A DNA stretch of 37,986 nt from an uncultured Bacteroidales bacterium (GTDB lineage Bacteria; Bacteroidota; Bacteroidia; Bacteroidales; Paludibacteraceae), in assembly GCA_900316125.1 (NCBI GenBank), contig ONBO01000012.1, forward strand, positions 1 through 37,986. Direction: 5' to 3'. Shown here in pieces: positions 7,467-16,566 of the stretch. Below the pieces are notes generated by a model. That model had not been told where the DNA came from. It searched no databases and saw only the letters and a program-made list of their open reading frames with translations. A program made the translations under genes and the position numbers. Within the stretch, counting starts at the first letter, position 1, and each line of letters opens with the position of its first letter.

Positions 7467-7467
7467 A

Positions 7468-7926
7468 TTATTCTGCTTTGAGCGAAGAGTCTGTTTCTGC
7501 TTGGAAATACTTTTCAATCTTCGGTTTAGTTGGTTTGAGCAATATCAATGCAACAAAAACAATAAGATACGCAAACAGGCAGGAGCGGTCATGCTGGAAC
7601 TCTCCTGTTTCACTGAACTTGTATATAGAGGCGTAACCTATAAATGCAACAATGCCAGGTATGGCAAGTATGAGCATTGGTATGGCGTTCCACTTAAAGT
7701 AGTAGTCAAGGTCCACCTGTTTTTTTAGTTTGAAGGTGTTGAGACCAACTGACAAAGGCACGCATACAAGAAGCGTTCCCACTACCACGTAACTTATAAT
7801 CAGCGAAACATCAGGGGAGATTATCCCGAACCACAGCGGATATATGTGCGCCAGCACCAGTCCTATGATAAAAACGGCGTATATAGCATAGTATATAGCC
7901 AAAAGTTTGCTTTGTACCTCTTTCAT
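7468..7926 (-). CDS. Four-helix membrane protein of unknown function
   Basis: A 152-aa protein with about four transmembrane helices: [54 protein letters not shown] and [14 protein letters not shown], and a short charged C-terminus (ETDSSLKAE). No known family recognised. Its start overlaps the recR stop by four bases, and it is followed by the heptamer repeat and the HAD gene, so it belongs to the recR operon. Confidence 0.8.
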   Translation of the reverse strand: MKEVQSKLLAIYYAIYAVFIIGLVLAHIYPLWFGIISPDVSLIISYVVVGTLLVCVPLSVGLNTFKLKKQVDLDYYFKWNAIPMLILAIPGIVAFIGYASIYKFSETGEFQHDRSCLFAYLIVFVALILLKPTKPKIEKYFQAETDSSLKAE

Positions 7927-8531
7927 AATTTGTATTCTATTCTGTCAATAATTGAACGTCCAAGTGTAAGTGAGTCAGAGTATTGCAGCTCGTCACCCAC
8001 TGAAATTCCACGCGCTATGGCTGTAATTCTCACATTCAGGTCCTTCAGTTTGCGGGCAATGTAGTAGGATGTGGTGTCGCCCTCCATCGTTGGGCTTAAA
8101 GCCATAATAACCTCCTTAATCTCACCCGATGCAACCCTTTCCACAAGGCTTTGTATCTCAAGGTCTGATGGCTTCACCCCGTCCATTGGGCTTATTACGC
8201 CGCCAAGCACATGATACAGCCCCTTATACTGCTGGGTCTCCTCCACAAGCATCACCTCCTTTATGGTTTCAACCACACATACTATGGTGGCGTCACGCTT
8301 AGGGTCTGAGCATATCTGGCAGACATCGCTGTCTGAGATATTGCGGCAGACCTTGCAGTACTTTATCTCATTCTTCATAAGCAAGATAGACTGGGCAAAG
8401 TCATTAACCTGCTGCTCATCCTGCTTAAGCAGGTGCAGTGCAAGCCTCAGAGCGCTCTTTTTACCCACTCCGGGTAGTTTTGAGAGCTGATTTACCGCAT
8501 TTTCAAGTAAATAAGAGGGATATGACTGCAT
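7923..8531 (-). CDS. recR: Recombination protein RecR
   Basis: RecR, which with RecO and RecF loads RecA on single-stranded gaps during DNA repair. From ATG 8531 it is 202 aa, the normal size. It has the N-terminal helix-hairpin-helix LPGVGKKSA (19-27), a zinc finger with Cys59, Cys62, Cys71 and Cys74, and the Toprim domain beginning [16 protein letters not shown] through [15 protein letters not shown]. The open frame reaches 8633, but the extra residues come from heptamer repeats and the divergent promoter. A minus-strand TACCTTTG box (8551-8558) lies 20 bases upstream. Confidence 0.97.
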   Translation of the reverse strand: MQSYPSYLLENAVNQLSKLPGVGKKSALRLALHLLKQDEQQVNDFAQSILLMKNEIKYCKVCRNISDSDVCQICSDPKRDATIVCVVETIKEVMLVEETQQYKGLYHVLGGVISPMDGVKPSDLEIQSLVERVASGEIKEVIMALSPTMEGDTTSYYIARKLKDLNVRITAIARGISVGDELQYSDSLTLGRSIIDRIEYKL

Positions 8532-8537
8532 TTTTTC

Positions 8538-8558
8538 TATCTTTGCAGGGCAAAGGTA
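8538..8558. promoter_or_regulatory. Back-to-back -7 boxes for recR and engB
   Basis: TATCTTTG at 8538-8545 (plus) and TACCTTTG on the minus strand at 8551-8558 both fit TAnnTTTG. They lie five bases apart and point away from each other, toward engB and recR. The heptamer repeat 8565-8592 then falls in the engB leader. No good -33 boxes were seen. Confidence 0.5.
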
Positions 8559-8564
8559 ATAAAA

Positions 8565-8592
8565 ATTGAGAGTTGAGAGTTGAGAGTTGAGA
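8565..8592. repeat. Heptamer tandem repeat RTTGAGA, four units
   Basis: One ATTGAGA and three GTTGAGA units in a row, ending 19 bases before the engB start. Same family as 7439-7466. Confidence 0.85.
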
Positions 8593-8611
8593 GTTTTTTT
8601 AATGTAATACA

Positions 8612-9223
8612 ATGATAATAAAGTCTGCAACATTCGTGAAGAGTAGCCCTACTGTGGCACAGTGCCCAAATACAAACACACCAGAATACGCTTTTATTGG
8701 GCGTTCAAACGTGGGTAAATCATCTCTGATTAATACTCTTACAGGAATTAAGGGGCTTGCTCTTACAGGCTCCACACCAGGTAAAACGCTGCTTATTAAC
8801 CATTTTCTTGTAAACGGAGAGTGGCACATAGTGGATTTGCCTGGTTACGGTTTTGCCCAAAGAGGTAAGAAGCAGAGAGAGGAGCTGCGCCGCATGATAG
8901 AGGGTTACATACTTGGCCGTGAGCAGCTTACAAATCTCTTCCTTTTAATTGACAGCCGTCTTGAGCCGCAGCAGATAGACCTTGAGTTCATAGAGTGGCT
9001 TGGTGAGAACGGCGTACCGTTCAGCATAGTGTTCACCAAGGCGGATAAACTTACAAAAACAGCCCTCAATACAAACATAGAGAACTACAAGGCTCGCCTA
9101 AAAGAAGATTGGGAGCAGCTGCCCCCAATCTTTATCACATCCTCCCAGACCCGTGACGGCCGCGAGGAGATCCTCAATTACATTGAGCAAGTCAATGCTT
9201 CAATAACTACTTCTTCTCTTTAA
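8612..9223 (+). CDS. engB: Ribosome-biogenesis GTPase EngB/YsxC
   Basis: A 203-aa small GTPase of the YihA/YsxC/EngB family, essential for assembly of the large ribosomal subunit. G1 is GRSNVGKS (30-37), the switch region TGSTPGKT follows, G3 is DLPG (75-78) and G4 is TKAD (142-145); the [14 protein letters not shown] end carries G5. It is divergent from recR and convergent with the MFS gene, whose last 17 bases overlap its 3' end. Confidence 0.97.
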   Translation: MIIKSATFVKSSPTVAQCPNTNTPEYAFIGRSNVGKSSLINTLTGIKGLALTGSTPGKTLLINHFLVNGEWHIVDLPGYGFAQRGKKQREELRRMIEGYILGREQLTNLFLLIDSRLEPQQIDLEFIEWLGENGVPFSIVFTKADKLTKTALNTNIENYKARLKEDWEQLPPIFITSSQTRDGREEILNYIEQVNASITTSSL

Positions 9224-10649
9224 CAAATATCCAGAGGATACCAGAGATAAGGAGGCAGATGGCGCAGATACCAAAGATTATTGATTTGTCTTCTGCTGCG
9301 TCTACAACCTCACCCATCTTGAATGATGCAACAAGCTGTGGAAGCACTACAGAGAGGTTAAAGATACCCATGTAGAGACCCATTCTTGTCTGGTTTACAC
9401 GTGAGCTCATGATAGCGAATGGCAGGGATACAAGAGAAGCCCAACCAATACCAACAATAACAAGAGCAACAAAGAATGTGTATATATTAGCACCAAAGAA
9501 GTAGATGATAGCGTAACCAAGAGCCATAGCAAGGATAGCACCTGTGTGAGTGTGGGTCATACCCTTACGCTTGGCAATCTCATTAAGCACGAGCACTGGC
9601 AGGATAGCGCCAATAAGGTCACGTACAAGGAACGCCATAGAGTTTACAGTCTGCATAGAACCCTCAGCAAGGCCTGTAATAACAGAAGATACATAGAAGA
9701 ACATGTAGATGTTCATAGTCTGAACGCCCCACCATGTGAATGAGTGAGCAAGCAGAATCTTCTGGAACTCATGAGTGTCCTCATCAGCCTTCATAGCGTT
9801 ACCAAGCACAAGAAGGAGAGCAACAACCTCAATGATGATACATATCCACTCCATTATGTTAAGACCCATGTACTCATGGAAGCCCTCAACATTAACGCCG
9901 CTCAGTTTTGCAACGATAACCCATACACCATAAAGAAGGAAACCGTAGAGAGGCAGAAGTGCGTTGTTAATATCCTTGAAAGATGCGCCGCCCTTGGCAG
10001 TCTGAGCCTTTGAAGAATCCTCAGCCTTCAATTCACGAGGCTCCTCAATAAAGAATATAGGGAACACAGTGAAGAGCACGGCAATAACCATACCCACGTA
10101 GATAAGAGCCTCATTACCCCAGATTACAGCCACAAGATATGCAAGCACACCAAATGTGCCAGATACTGTCTGCATCCAAGTGTAACCCTTACTGCGCTGC
10201 TCCTGAGTGGTGCAGTCTGCAACAAGAGAACGTGTAGGGTTGAAACTTACGTTAATAGAGAGGTCAAGGGTAAGAGCCACGCATACGGCGATAGGAAGCA
10301 GACCGGCAGGGCCTTCCATACCCAGAATCTTTTGAACTATCTCAAGGTTTGGAAGAGCAAGGAGCATGAGTCCTGTGAGAACACCGCCAAGTACAATCCA
10401 AGGACGACGACGACCGCCCATGAACCACAGTTTGTCACTTACAAGACCTACAATAGGCTGTGCAATGATACCAGCAATAGGACCGGCGGCCCATACAATG
10501 CCTATATCACCAATGCTTAACCCGTATTTTGTTGAAAGAATCCAACTAAGAGCTGAAATCTGAACCGACAAGCCAAATCCCATGGCTGTAGCGGGAAGGG
10601 AGAGCAAGGCATAGAACCATGTGCTCATCTTTTTCTGACCCTCTAACAT
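9207..10649 (-). CDS. MFS sugar transporter (SLC45/sucrose-maltose type)
   Basis: A 480-aa twelve-helix permease. The opening [23 protein letters not shown], the loop [22 protein letters not shown] with the D-x(6)-GRRRP signature, and [12 protein letters not shown] match the proton-coupled disaccharide (sucrose, maltose, glucoside) branch of the major facilitator superfamily. The central cytoplasmic loop lies around [18 protein letters not shown] minus-strand TATCTTTG box lies about 70 bases before the start. No sugar hydrolase gene is next to it, so the substrate is open. Confidence 0.88.
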   Translation of the reverse strand: MLEGQKKMSTWFYALLSLPATAMGFGLSVQISALSWILSTKYGLSIGDIGIVWAAGPIAGIIAQPIVGLVSDKLWFMGGRRRPWIVLGGVLTGLMLLALPNLEIVQKILGMEGPAGLLPIAVCVALTLDLSINVSFNPTRSLVADCTTQEQRSKGYTWMQTVSGTFGVLAYLVAVIWGNEALIYVGMVIAVLFTVFPIFFIEEPRELKAEDSSKAQTAKGGASFKDINNALLPLYGFLLYGVWVIVAKLSGVNVEGFHEYMGLNIMEWICIIIEVVALLLVLGNAMKADEDTHEFQKILLAHSFTWWGVQTMNIYMFFYVSSVITGLAEGSMQTVNSMAFLVRDLIGAILPVLVLNEIAKRKGMTHTHTGAILAMALGYAIIYFFGANIYTFFVALVIVGIGWASLVSLPFAIMSSRVNQTRMGLYMGIFNLSVVLPQLVASFKMGEVVDAAEDKSIIFGICAICLLISGILWIFVKEKK

Positions 10650-10720
10650 AAGTTTCTGATTTTAAGTTTTTTAAGTAAAAATTATTTTAATATCTCTTTA
10701 AATTTGCTAAACTTAGCATA

Positions 10721-10728
10721 CAAAGATA
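10721..10728 (-). promoter_or_regulatory. -7 box for the MFS transporter gene
   Basis: Minus-strand TATCTTTG, a full match to TAnnTTTG, placed in the A/T-rich spacer before the MFS start at 10649. No clear -33 TTTG was found at the expected distance. Confidence 0.45.
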
Positions 10729-10760
10729 ACAAAATACTTTTAACTACACACTTAAAAAGG

Positions 10761-12980
10761 TCAATTTTTTACACATCTTACGCTGTGCGCCTCATATTTA
10801 CGCCCATCTTCATTGTAGTACATGGAAGGGTCATAAGTATATGCTATGCAGTATGTGGCAAGTTCACCATGAGCGCCATCCACAACCCACAAAGTGCCGA
10901 GATTTCCAACGTTGCTGACAGTTTCATAGTGGCCATCACGAGTAACCTCACCCGCAGGATAGAGTGTGAAACCGTATGTATCCAGTCCCTGGTCATATTT
11001 CCCAGTATTGCACCACCCCTCTTTAGACTTCAGCAATTTGGCATCCTCTCCGCCATCAGGATTAATGTTGAATACCAAATTAACATAATCTAAAAGTGTA
11101 GGCACATGCCAGCCGTTAGGGCAAATTCCCTGACGAGGATAACTAACTTTGTCTGAGTCTGCATATATTTCACGTTCAGACGCACCCACAGCTGCCGCCC
11201 AGTTGTACAGGAGTCCCAATTTATCATTTATATTGTAAGAAACAGTACAGGTTCTATCAATACATTTAGAATCCTGACAGTTTGAAGGATAAAAATATGG
11301 ATCATAATAAGCGTACTCACTAACTGAAATAGTTTTTCCGGCAGCCTCACTTTCAGTATCATACTTATCACACCTCATATTCTCCGCCATCCAGCATTGT
11401 TCTCCAATCCTCACTACACGATATGTATGCCCCTGACAGTCTGCAACTGAAGAGGGACATTTTTGTTCAGAGCTTGAAACCACCTTGTATGTGGTTGAGG
11501 CTGAAGGATTCACAGTAAGCGTCTCACCCTCCCCTATCTCATTACCTGATGCGTCATACCATTTGTAGTAGTTTCCGCCCGATGCAGTGAGCACAGTGGC
11601 GTCACCGTTACAAATGTCAGTCTTTCCTGTAACAAGCAGCTCTATGGTGGCGGTGACATCGAGGTTTAGAGTAACCACACTGTCACAACCCTGAGCAGTC
11701 TTAAGACGGCGTGTGTAAACACCCTTCTTAGTCTCTTTGAAGCCATTCTGTTCATAAACCTCACCATCACATATAGAGGCGTAAATATGGTGCTCCTTCT
11801 GCTTTATCACCCTAAGGTCAAGCTCCACAATGCTGTCACAACCCTGAGCAGAGGTGCGTGTAATGTAGTGCTTACCTTCTGTGTTTACATCAAAGCCATT
11901 CTGAGTATAACGCTCACATGAGTAGATTGAAGCGCTGAGGTATGAGTAAACAGGGTCTATAACAGAGAGAGAAAGCACCACAAGGCTGTCCTTGCCGTTA
12001 GGACCTTTCAGCTCCTGACGATACACACCCTCCTCACTCACGTCAAACCCGTTTTTCTGATATCTTCTACCCTTGCATATACTCTCCTCAAGGTAGGTCT
12101 GAGGCATCTCAATACCCTTACCGCCCGATATGGTGTAATCACACACATCGCCGGCGTAACCGTCAATCATAAGATAGTAGCGCTTGCCTGGTGTAAGACC
12201 TGTGGCCTTAAGCACACCGTTAGTCTCTATGGCAGGATTCCAGCAGTTTGAGTACGGATTAAAGTGGATACAGTCATCTGTGCTGTAGATTCTCATCTGT
12301 ATGCCAATACCACGCTGGCAGTTACTTACAAAGATATTTAGCTCCGCATCACTCTCTGCCGCCACAAACTGGAGCCATGAGTTGTTCTCTATAGAGCCGC
12401 AGAACACATTCTGCAGGTTTCCTGGCGCATCTACGCTATACTGGGAGCCAGTATTGCCACAGTAGCCTTCAGGAGACTGTATAAGTGTGGCGTTAGAGCA
12501 ATAATCTGAAGCCGCCGCTGCAGTAGAGCATTTTGGCTTAACAATCTTATCAAGCTGATAGGCGCATACACCCGCCTGAGCATCAGTTACAAGAGCCACT
12601 CTGATGTAAATTTTTTCTCCAGCCGGCAGGTCTGGCACCTCAAAAACCTCTGGCAGACGGCCGTTTGTTGAACATCTGTATGGTGTCAGATTACCGCAAG
12701 TGCCTCTGTATATGGCCATAAAACCGTCAAGGTACCTACCCTCAGTAGCTATGGCAAGTCTACCTGTAGATGGAACCTCAGCGGTAAGCCATACCTCTCT
12801 ATACTTCATATCAACCCAGCCACAGTCTGCAGTACACACCTTGCCACAACCTGTGGAGAGGGTGAAATGTGTGTAACTACACTCAGTGCCAACGCTAAGC
12901 GGTATAGCAGAACTACAGTCATTTGCCATGCCGGCAACGCAGGCTGCAAGGGATAATATAAAGAGTATCAGTTTTTTCAT
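10761..12980 (-). CDS. Large cysteine-rich surface protein with repeat modules and a Fib-succ-major domain
   Basis: A 739-aa exported protein with signal peptide MKKLILFILSLAACVAGMA. The N-terminal part has two jelly-roll-like segments (DCSSAIPLSVGTECSYT; DYCSNATLIQSPEGYC), then three copies of a roughly 60-aa module with the pattern Y-x-QNGFD...G-x-Y...L-x-T-x-GCDS-x-V-x-L-x-L-x-V (about residues 305-445), then a PKD/Ig-like segment (GKTDICNGDATVLTASGG), and a C-terminal Fibrobacter-succinogenes-major-paralog domain recognisable by RIGEQCWMAENMR and ICPNGWHVPT. It overlaps the stop of the upstream T9SS gene by four bases, so the two are co-produced and share the same repeat module. Probably displayed on the cell surface. 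Confidence 0.85.
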   Translation of the reverse strand: MKKLILFILSLAACVAGMANDCSSAIPLSVGTECSYTHFTLSTGCGKVCTADCGWVDMKYREVWLTAEVPSTGRLAIATEGRYLDGFMAIYRGTCGNLTPYRCSTNGRLPEVFEVPDLPAGEKIYIRVALVTDAQAGVCAYQLDKIVKPKCSTAAAASDYCSNATLIQSPEGYCGNTGSQYSVDAPGNLQNVFCGSIENNSWLQFVAAESDAELNIFVSNCQRGIGIQMRIYSTDDCIHFNPYSNCWNPAIETNGVLKATGLTPGKRYYLMIDGYAGDVCDYTISGGKGIEMPQTYLEESICKGRRYQKNGFDVSEEGVYRQELKGPNGKDSLVVLSLSVIDPVYSYLSASIYSCERYTQNGFDVNTEGKHYITRTSAQGCDSIVELDLRVIKQKEHHIYASICDGEVYEQNGFKETKKGVYTRRLKTAQGCDSVVTLNLDVTATIELLVTGKTDICNGDATVLTASGGNYYKWYDASGNEIGEGETLTVNPSASTTYKVVSSSEQKCPSSVADCQGHTYRVVRIGEQCWMAENMRCDKYDTESEAAGKTISVSEYAYYDPYFYPSNCQDSKCIDRTCTVSYNINDKLGLLYNWAAAVGASEREIYADSDKVSYPRQGICPNGWHVPTLLDYVNLVFNINPDGGEDAKLLKSKEGWCNTGKYDQGLDTYGFTLYPAGEVTRDGHYETVSNVGNLGTLWVVDGAHGELATYCIAYTYDPSMYYNEDGRKYEAHSVRCVKN

Positions 12981-14686
12981 CTTCTAAGTACAAAGTGACC
13001 GGAAATCTTCTCGCCAGTCTCAGCCAAACGTATTACGTACCAATAGTCATCTGACGGCATAGGATGGCCGTTATATGTGCCGTCCCATGAGTTCTCCTCT
13101 GCCGTATATGATGCCACACGCCTGCCGTAGCGGTCATAGATATCAACTGTGGAGCGAGAATAGAACCACAGGTTCTTAATTACCCACACATCGTTGTTTC
13201 CGTTATCATCAGGGCTGAAGAACGCCGGAATTATAAGAGGCACACGCACGCCCTTATAGAAGACGGTCTTCTCTGTGACACATTCATTTGAGTCCATCAC
13301 ACGGAATATGTGGTCACCACGCATATAGTTTGTGAACCAGAACTGGAAGTCAGTGCTATAAGCAGAGGCGTCAAGACTGCAAAGATACGGAGAAACTCCG
13401 CCGTGCACGTTTGTCACCTCCACCTTCTGGCGTATGTCAGTCTCACCCTCCTGCTCGTAGTCTTCACTCACAACCACGTCAAACTGAGGCACTTCCCATA
13501 CAGTAAGTTTAAGTTCGTATATACTGTCACACTCATCAATGGTGATATTCTTATCATAGTACACACCCTCCTCCGTAAGTTTCTGCTTGTGCCAGTCATA
13601 GACATCGCCGTGGCAGATGCTCTTCTCCTCATTAAAGTAGTAAGGCACACACTCTCTCAAATCAAGCACAAAGATACTGTCACACTGATGTTTGACTGTT
13701 TTAAGAGAGTCATAGTATATACCCTTGCCAATAAGCGTTTTGCCGTGCCATTCATACGGCTCCCCTACTGGAACAGTGTGCTTCTCATTTATCAGATAAT
13801 CAGGATAATAGTCAAGACGCAGCACACGAATACTGTCAAGCCCCATCACAGTCTTGTACTTCTTCTCATGCACTCCCTTCTCCTTGTACCACGCATTCTC
13901 CCAGAAAATGCTGTCACCACGGCAGATGGTGGAGTTCTGCTCAATGTAGTAGTCATGGTATACTGAGAGTCGAAGATTCACTGTACTGTCACAACCGCCA
14001 ACGGTTTTAAGTTTCAGGACTGCCAAAGTGTCATTAAACGGCATAAAGTCATATCCGTATTTTTGGTAGCGTTTCCCTCGTTCAGCTGTATCCAGAATGA
14101 GCGTTTCTTCAGGTAAACAGGCTGTAAGATAAACAAGTATGGTAGCCGGGCACCCTTGCTGAGTGGTCTTAGTCTCAAGCACGGTATCCTTGGTGGCGCG
14201 TATGTTAGTGTATCCACGCCCGTTATACGGCTCATTGACGCAAAATTTATCAAACAGCGATGTTACCGTGAGAGATACCACATCAAGATGAAGAGTCACA
14301 ATACTGTCACAACCACATTTGGTTTTAAGTGAGCGGGTGTACTCACCTCTTTTTGACTCATTAAAGCCGTTTTTAGTGTAGACATCACCCTCACAAATAG
14401 TGGCAAAGATATGATTTTCAGCGGGTTTGCAAACCTTTAGATTAAGGGTGAAGTCATCACAGTCAACCTCCCAGCGGCACACAGTGTCATTTTTAGGAGC
14501 CTTCACCTCAATTCCGTGCCCTATGTAGTCAGAGCCAAGGCATACGCTCTCTGAATATGCGTAGCTGTTACTTGGTGTTACATTTACGGTAATCTCACGC
14601 TCTGAGCGGCATGTCTGCGCACTCAGACATATAGTGTATACCATAAGCACACCAATTAAGGCGGTAACTTTTGTGATTTTTTTCAT
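12977..14686 (-). CDS. Repeat-rich surface protein with T9SS type-B (CHU_C) sorting domain
   Basis: A 569-aa exported protein (signal peptide MKKITKVTALIGVLMVYTICLSA) made of about seven repeats of 60-70 aa. Each has an SICxGDxYxxN/W motif and ends in CDSI-x-x-L-x-L, as in the neighbouring 739-aa protein. The last 90 residues are a gliding-motility-associated C-terminal domain: IIPAFFSPDDNGNNDVW, VDIYDRYGRRV, WDGTYNGHPMPSDDYWYVI and GHFVLRR. This domain directs export by the type IX secretion system and anchoring. Start ATG 14684-14686 follows a minus-strand TACATTTG box by only a few bases. Confidence 0.88.
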   Translation of the reverse strand: MKKITKVTALIGVLMVYTICLSAQTCRSEREITVNVTPSNSYAYSESVCLGSDYIGHGIEVKAPKNDTVCRWEVDCDDFTLNLKVCKPAENHIFATICEGDVYTKNGFNESKRGEYTRSLKTKCGCDSIVTLHLDVVSLTVTSLFDKFCVNEPYNGRGYTNIRATKDTVLETKTTQQGCPATILVYLTACLPEETLILDTAERGKRYQKYGYDFMPFNDTLAVLKLKTVGGCDSTVNLRLSVYHDYYIEQNSTICRGDSIFWENAWYKEKGVHEKKYKTVMGLDSIRVLRLDYYPDYLINEKHTVPVGEPYEWHGKTLIGKGIYYDSLKTVKHQCDSIFVLDLRECVPYYFNEEKSICHGDVYDWHKQKLTEEGVYYDKNITIDECDSIYELKLTVWEVPQFDVVVSEDYEQEGETDIRQKVEVTNVHGGVSPYLCSLDASAYSTDFQFWFTNYMRGDHIFRVMDSNECVTEKTVFYKGVRVPLIIPAFFSPDDNGNNDVWVIKNLWFYSRSTVDIYDRYGRRVASYTAEENSWDGTYNGHPMPSDDYWYVIRLAETGEKISGHFVLRR

Positions 14687-14693
14687 AGGTGTG

Positions 14694-14727
14694 CAAATGT
14701 AACTATTTTATAGTTATCAAGCACAAA
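14694..14727 (-). promoter_or_regulatory. Candidate promoter at the start codon of the T9SS gene
   Basis: Minus-strand TACATTTG (14694-14701) fits TAnnTTTG, with TTTG of the terminator tract (14724-14727) 22 bases upstream. Transcription would begin within a base or two of the ATG at 14686, implying a leaderless message, unless expression comes from read-through of the upstream terminator. Confidence 0.35.
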
Positions 14728-14757
14728 AAAAGCCGGAAACTTTAAGTTGCCGGCTTT
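14724..14757 (-). terminator. Intrinsic terminator between micro-ORFs and T9SS operon
   Basis: AAAGCCGGAAACTT (14729-14742) pairs with AAGTTGCCGGCTTT (14744-14757) with one mismatch and a one-base apex. On the minus strand it is followed by seven T. It ends the micro-ORF transcript and lies about 40 bases upstream of the T9SS gene on the same strand, so it could also act as an attenuator. Confidence 0.8.
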
Positions 14758-14799
14758 ACTTTTTCGCTCCGTAATAACTAGGGGGCGATTTACCCCTCT

Positions 14800-14889
14800 T
14801 TATTTACGTTTTGCGAAGATAAGGTCGAAAATCATTGTGTCTTCCTTACCACGATAATTAATTTCATAATTGTACATAGCTTTAAACAT
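14800..14889 (-). CDS. Micro-ORF, 29 aa, with own promoter and terminator
   Basis: A 29-codon frame starting MFKAMYNYEINYRGKEDT and ending IFDLIFAKRK, with an inner ATG at codon 5 as another possible start. No homolog recognised. Support comes from context: a full Bacteroidetes promoter at 14960-14990 reads toward it and a strong intrinsic terminator lies 43 bases after its stop, so the interval is very probably a transcript. Between its stop and the terminator there is a small GGGG...CCCC hairpin. It could be a small protein, a leader peptide, or a reading frame inside a small RNA. Confidence 0.4.
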   Translation of the reverse strand: MFKAMYNYEINYRGKEDTMIFDLIFAKRK

Positions 14890-14897
14890 TTAATAAG

Positions 14898-14948
14898 TTA
14901 AACATCTAAATATCTTCTCTCATGAACTAACTCTCCTTGTTCGTTCAT
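14898..14948 (-). CDS. Upstream micro-ORF, 16 aa
   Basis: MNEQGELVHERRYLDV then TAA. Its ATG is only about five bases after the expected transcription start and its stop is eight bases before the next micro-ORF start, so the two could be translated in series. With so few codons it may be a chance frame in a leader. Confidence 0.25.
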   Translation of the reverse strand: MNEQGELVHERRYLDV

Positions 14949-14959
14949 TGAAGACACTG

Positions 14960-14990
14960 CAAATGTAGAGCCATGTACGCTAGTAGCAAA
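14960..14990 (-). promoter_or_regulatory. Strong Bacteroidetes-type promoter for the micro-ORF transcript
   Basis: Minus-strand TTTG (14987-14990), 19 bases, then TACATTTG (14960-14967): a full match to the TTTG/TAnnTTTG pattern at the expected spacing, and the best promoter in the window. The gene to its right (SPFH) ends at 15109, so this begins a new transcript. Confidence 0.6.
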
Positions 14991-15108
14991 GAAATTTTAG
15001 TTAAATCGGCTGACAATTTTTTCTGCAATCGCTTGCAATCTCAAAAGCGTTACAACTGTTTTACTAAACTTTTGCAAAGCTGTTGCAATTAAGTTACAGA
15101 TTTACCAA

Positions 15109-16068
15109 TTAACTATTCTTGAACATTTCCTTTAGTGTGCCGAGGGAGCCGAGAACGCCTGTAGCCTCATACGGAATGTACACAGTCTTGGCATCATTGC
15201 CCTGAGCCATCTCCTTCAAACCATCTATATACTTGATAGCCAGCAGGTAATTAACTGGATCAGCGCCCTTTACAGCTGCCACTGACTCTGTAACCTTACG
15301 TATAGCCTCAGCTTCAGCCTCAGCCTGAAGTATCTGTGCTTTTGCCTGACCCTCAGCCGTTAATATGCGAGCCTGCTTCTCAGCCTCAGCAGCATTTATC
15401 TCTGCAGACTTCTCACCTTCTGACTTCAGAATGGCAGACTGCTTCTCACCCTCAGCCTTAAGAATCTCAGCACGGCGGTCACGCTCTGCCTGCATCTGCT
15501 TCTCCATAGCAATACGTATGCTCTGCGGAGGTGTAATATCCTGAAGCTCAACACGATTAACCTTAACACCCCACTTATTTGTGGCGTCATCAAGCACGGC
15601 ACGCAGCTTAGAGTTTATGGTGTCACGCGATGTCAAGGTTTCATCAAGCTCCAGCTCACCAACCACATTACGCAGTGTGGTCTGAGTGAGTTTCTCAATG
15701 GCCATTGGCAGGTTCTGAATCTCATAAACTGACTTTACAGGGTCCACAATCTGGAAATATAGCAACGCGTTTATCTCTGTCATTACGTTATCTTTTGTAA
15801 TAACGCTCTGTTTGTCAAAATCAAACACCTGCTCACGCAAATCAATCTTGCTATTCATTACTATACGGCCGTCACCACGGCGTGTGCAGGTATCCTTGCC
15901 ACGCTCCACTATAGGCAGAATAACGTTAATACCAGCGTTGAGCGTACGATGATAACGCCCAAGACGCTCAATAATCATAGTTTCAGACTGAGATATGATT
16001 TTTATACCCTTCATTACATAAGCAATAACCACTACGGCTATCACTATTAAAACAATTGTTCCGTACAT
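15109..16068 (-). CDS. SPFH/Band 7 membrane protein (stomatin/QmcA-like)
   Basis: A 319-aa protein with one N-terminal membrane helix (GTIVLIVIAVVVIAYVM) followed by a Band 7 domain: SETMIIERLGRYHRTLNAGIN, VFDFDKQSVITKDNV, and LQDITPPQSIRIAMEKQMQAERDRRAEI. A long Ala/Glu/Lys coiled coil (about 200-260) drives oligomerisation into membrane microdomain scaffolds. The partner NfeD lies directly upstream in the same operon, the usual pairing for this family. Last gene of a four-gene minus-strand unit. Confidence 0.93.
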   Translation of the reverse strand: MYGTIVLIVIAVVVIAYVMKGIKIISQSETMIIERLGRYHRTLNAGINVILPIVERGKDTCTRRGDGRIVMNSKIDLREQVFDFDKQSVITKDNVMTEINALLYFQIVDPVKSVYEIQNLPMAIEKLTQTTLRNVVGELELDETLTSRDTINSKLRAVLDDATNKWGVKVNRVELQDITPPQSIRIAMEKQMQAERDRRAEILKAEGEKQSAILKSEGEKSAEINAAEAEKQARILTAEGQAKAQILQAEAEAEAIRKVTESVAAVKGADPVNYLLAIKYIDGLKEMAQGNDAKTVYIPYEATGVLGSLGTLKEMFKNS

Positions 16069-16083
16069 AATATTTAAATGAGA

Positions 16084-16097
16084 ATTGAGAGTTGAGA
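16084..16097. repeat. Heptamer repeat RTTGAGA, two units
   Basis: ATTGAGA-GTTGAGA in the NfeD-SPFH spacer, followed by a CTCTTCGCTATGCTCAGAGT segment whose ends CTCT/AGAG-like letters form a weak hairpin. Same repeat family as 7439-7466. Confidence 0.6.
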
Positions 16098-16110
16098 CTC
16101 TTCGCTATGC

Positions 16111-16548
16111 TCAGAGTGACGACACTTTTATTATAAGACTTTCTCTATCAATGACCTTGACTTCGGTTCCTTTCTTTATCACTGCATCTGTGGCGGAGAC
16201 GGCCTTCCAGTCATCACCGTCAATACGCACACGGCCTGTGCCTGCGGTGCGGTCAATATCCTCCGTAACCACAGCCTTGCGGCCAATGATGGCATCGGCG
16301 TTTGTCTTGACCTGCTCCTTCTTATTCTTATTAAGCCATTTAAGCGCAAACGGACGCACAAATATCAGAGCCAGAATTGAGCCCACGATAAATGCAGTTA
16401 TCTGATACTCAAGGCCTAAACCTAGATATGCAAGCAGTGTTGCAACAAGGGTGCCTATTGCAAAACAAATTACGCCAAACCCTGCGGTAACAAGCTCAAG
16501 CAGGATAAGGAATGCTGAGGCAATCAGCCAGTAGTGATACGGTTCCAT
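16111..16548 (-). CDS. NfeD family protein
   Basis: A 145-aa short NfeD: an N-terminal membrane part of about three helices (YHYWLIASAFLILLELVTAGFG; CFAIGTLVATLLAYLGLGL; ITAFIVGSILALIFV) and a C-terminal OB-fold (IIGRKAVVTEDIDRTAGTGRV...IKVSS). The short form lacks the ClpP-like protease domain. NfeD and Band 7 proteins form membrane complexes; the partner gene follows 42 bases downstream. Confidence 0.92.
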   Translation of the reverse strand: MEPYHYWLIASAFLILLELVTAGFGVICFAIGTLVATLLAYLGLGLEYQITAFIVGSILALIFVRPFALKWLNKNKKEQVKTNADAIIGRKAVVTEDIDRTAGTGRVRIDGDDWKAVSATDAVIKKGTEVKVIDRESLIIKVSSL

Positions 16549-16566
16549 AGGTCAGTTTAGAGTTAT

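Noticed and set aside
7434..7517. Longer N-terminus for the HAD hydrolase
   Set aside because: The extension only translates the GTTGARA heptamer tract ([10 protein letters not shown]); the family starts with the MTIAVDFDGT segment at 7433.
8532..8633. Longer N-terminus for RecR
   Set aside because: It translates heptamer repeats and overlaps the engB start; the normal RecR length begins at 8531.
13310..13966. 218-aa plus-strand frame inside the T9SS gene
   Set aside because: It lies wholly antisense to a repeat protein with clear domains and has no family features; a shadow.
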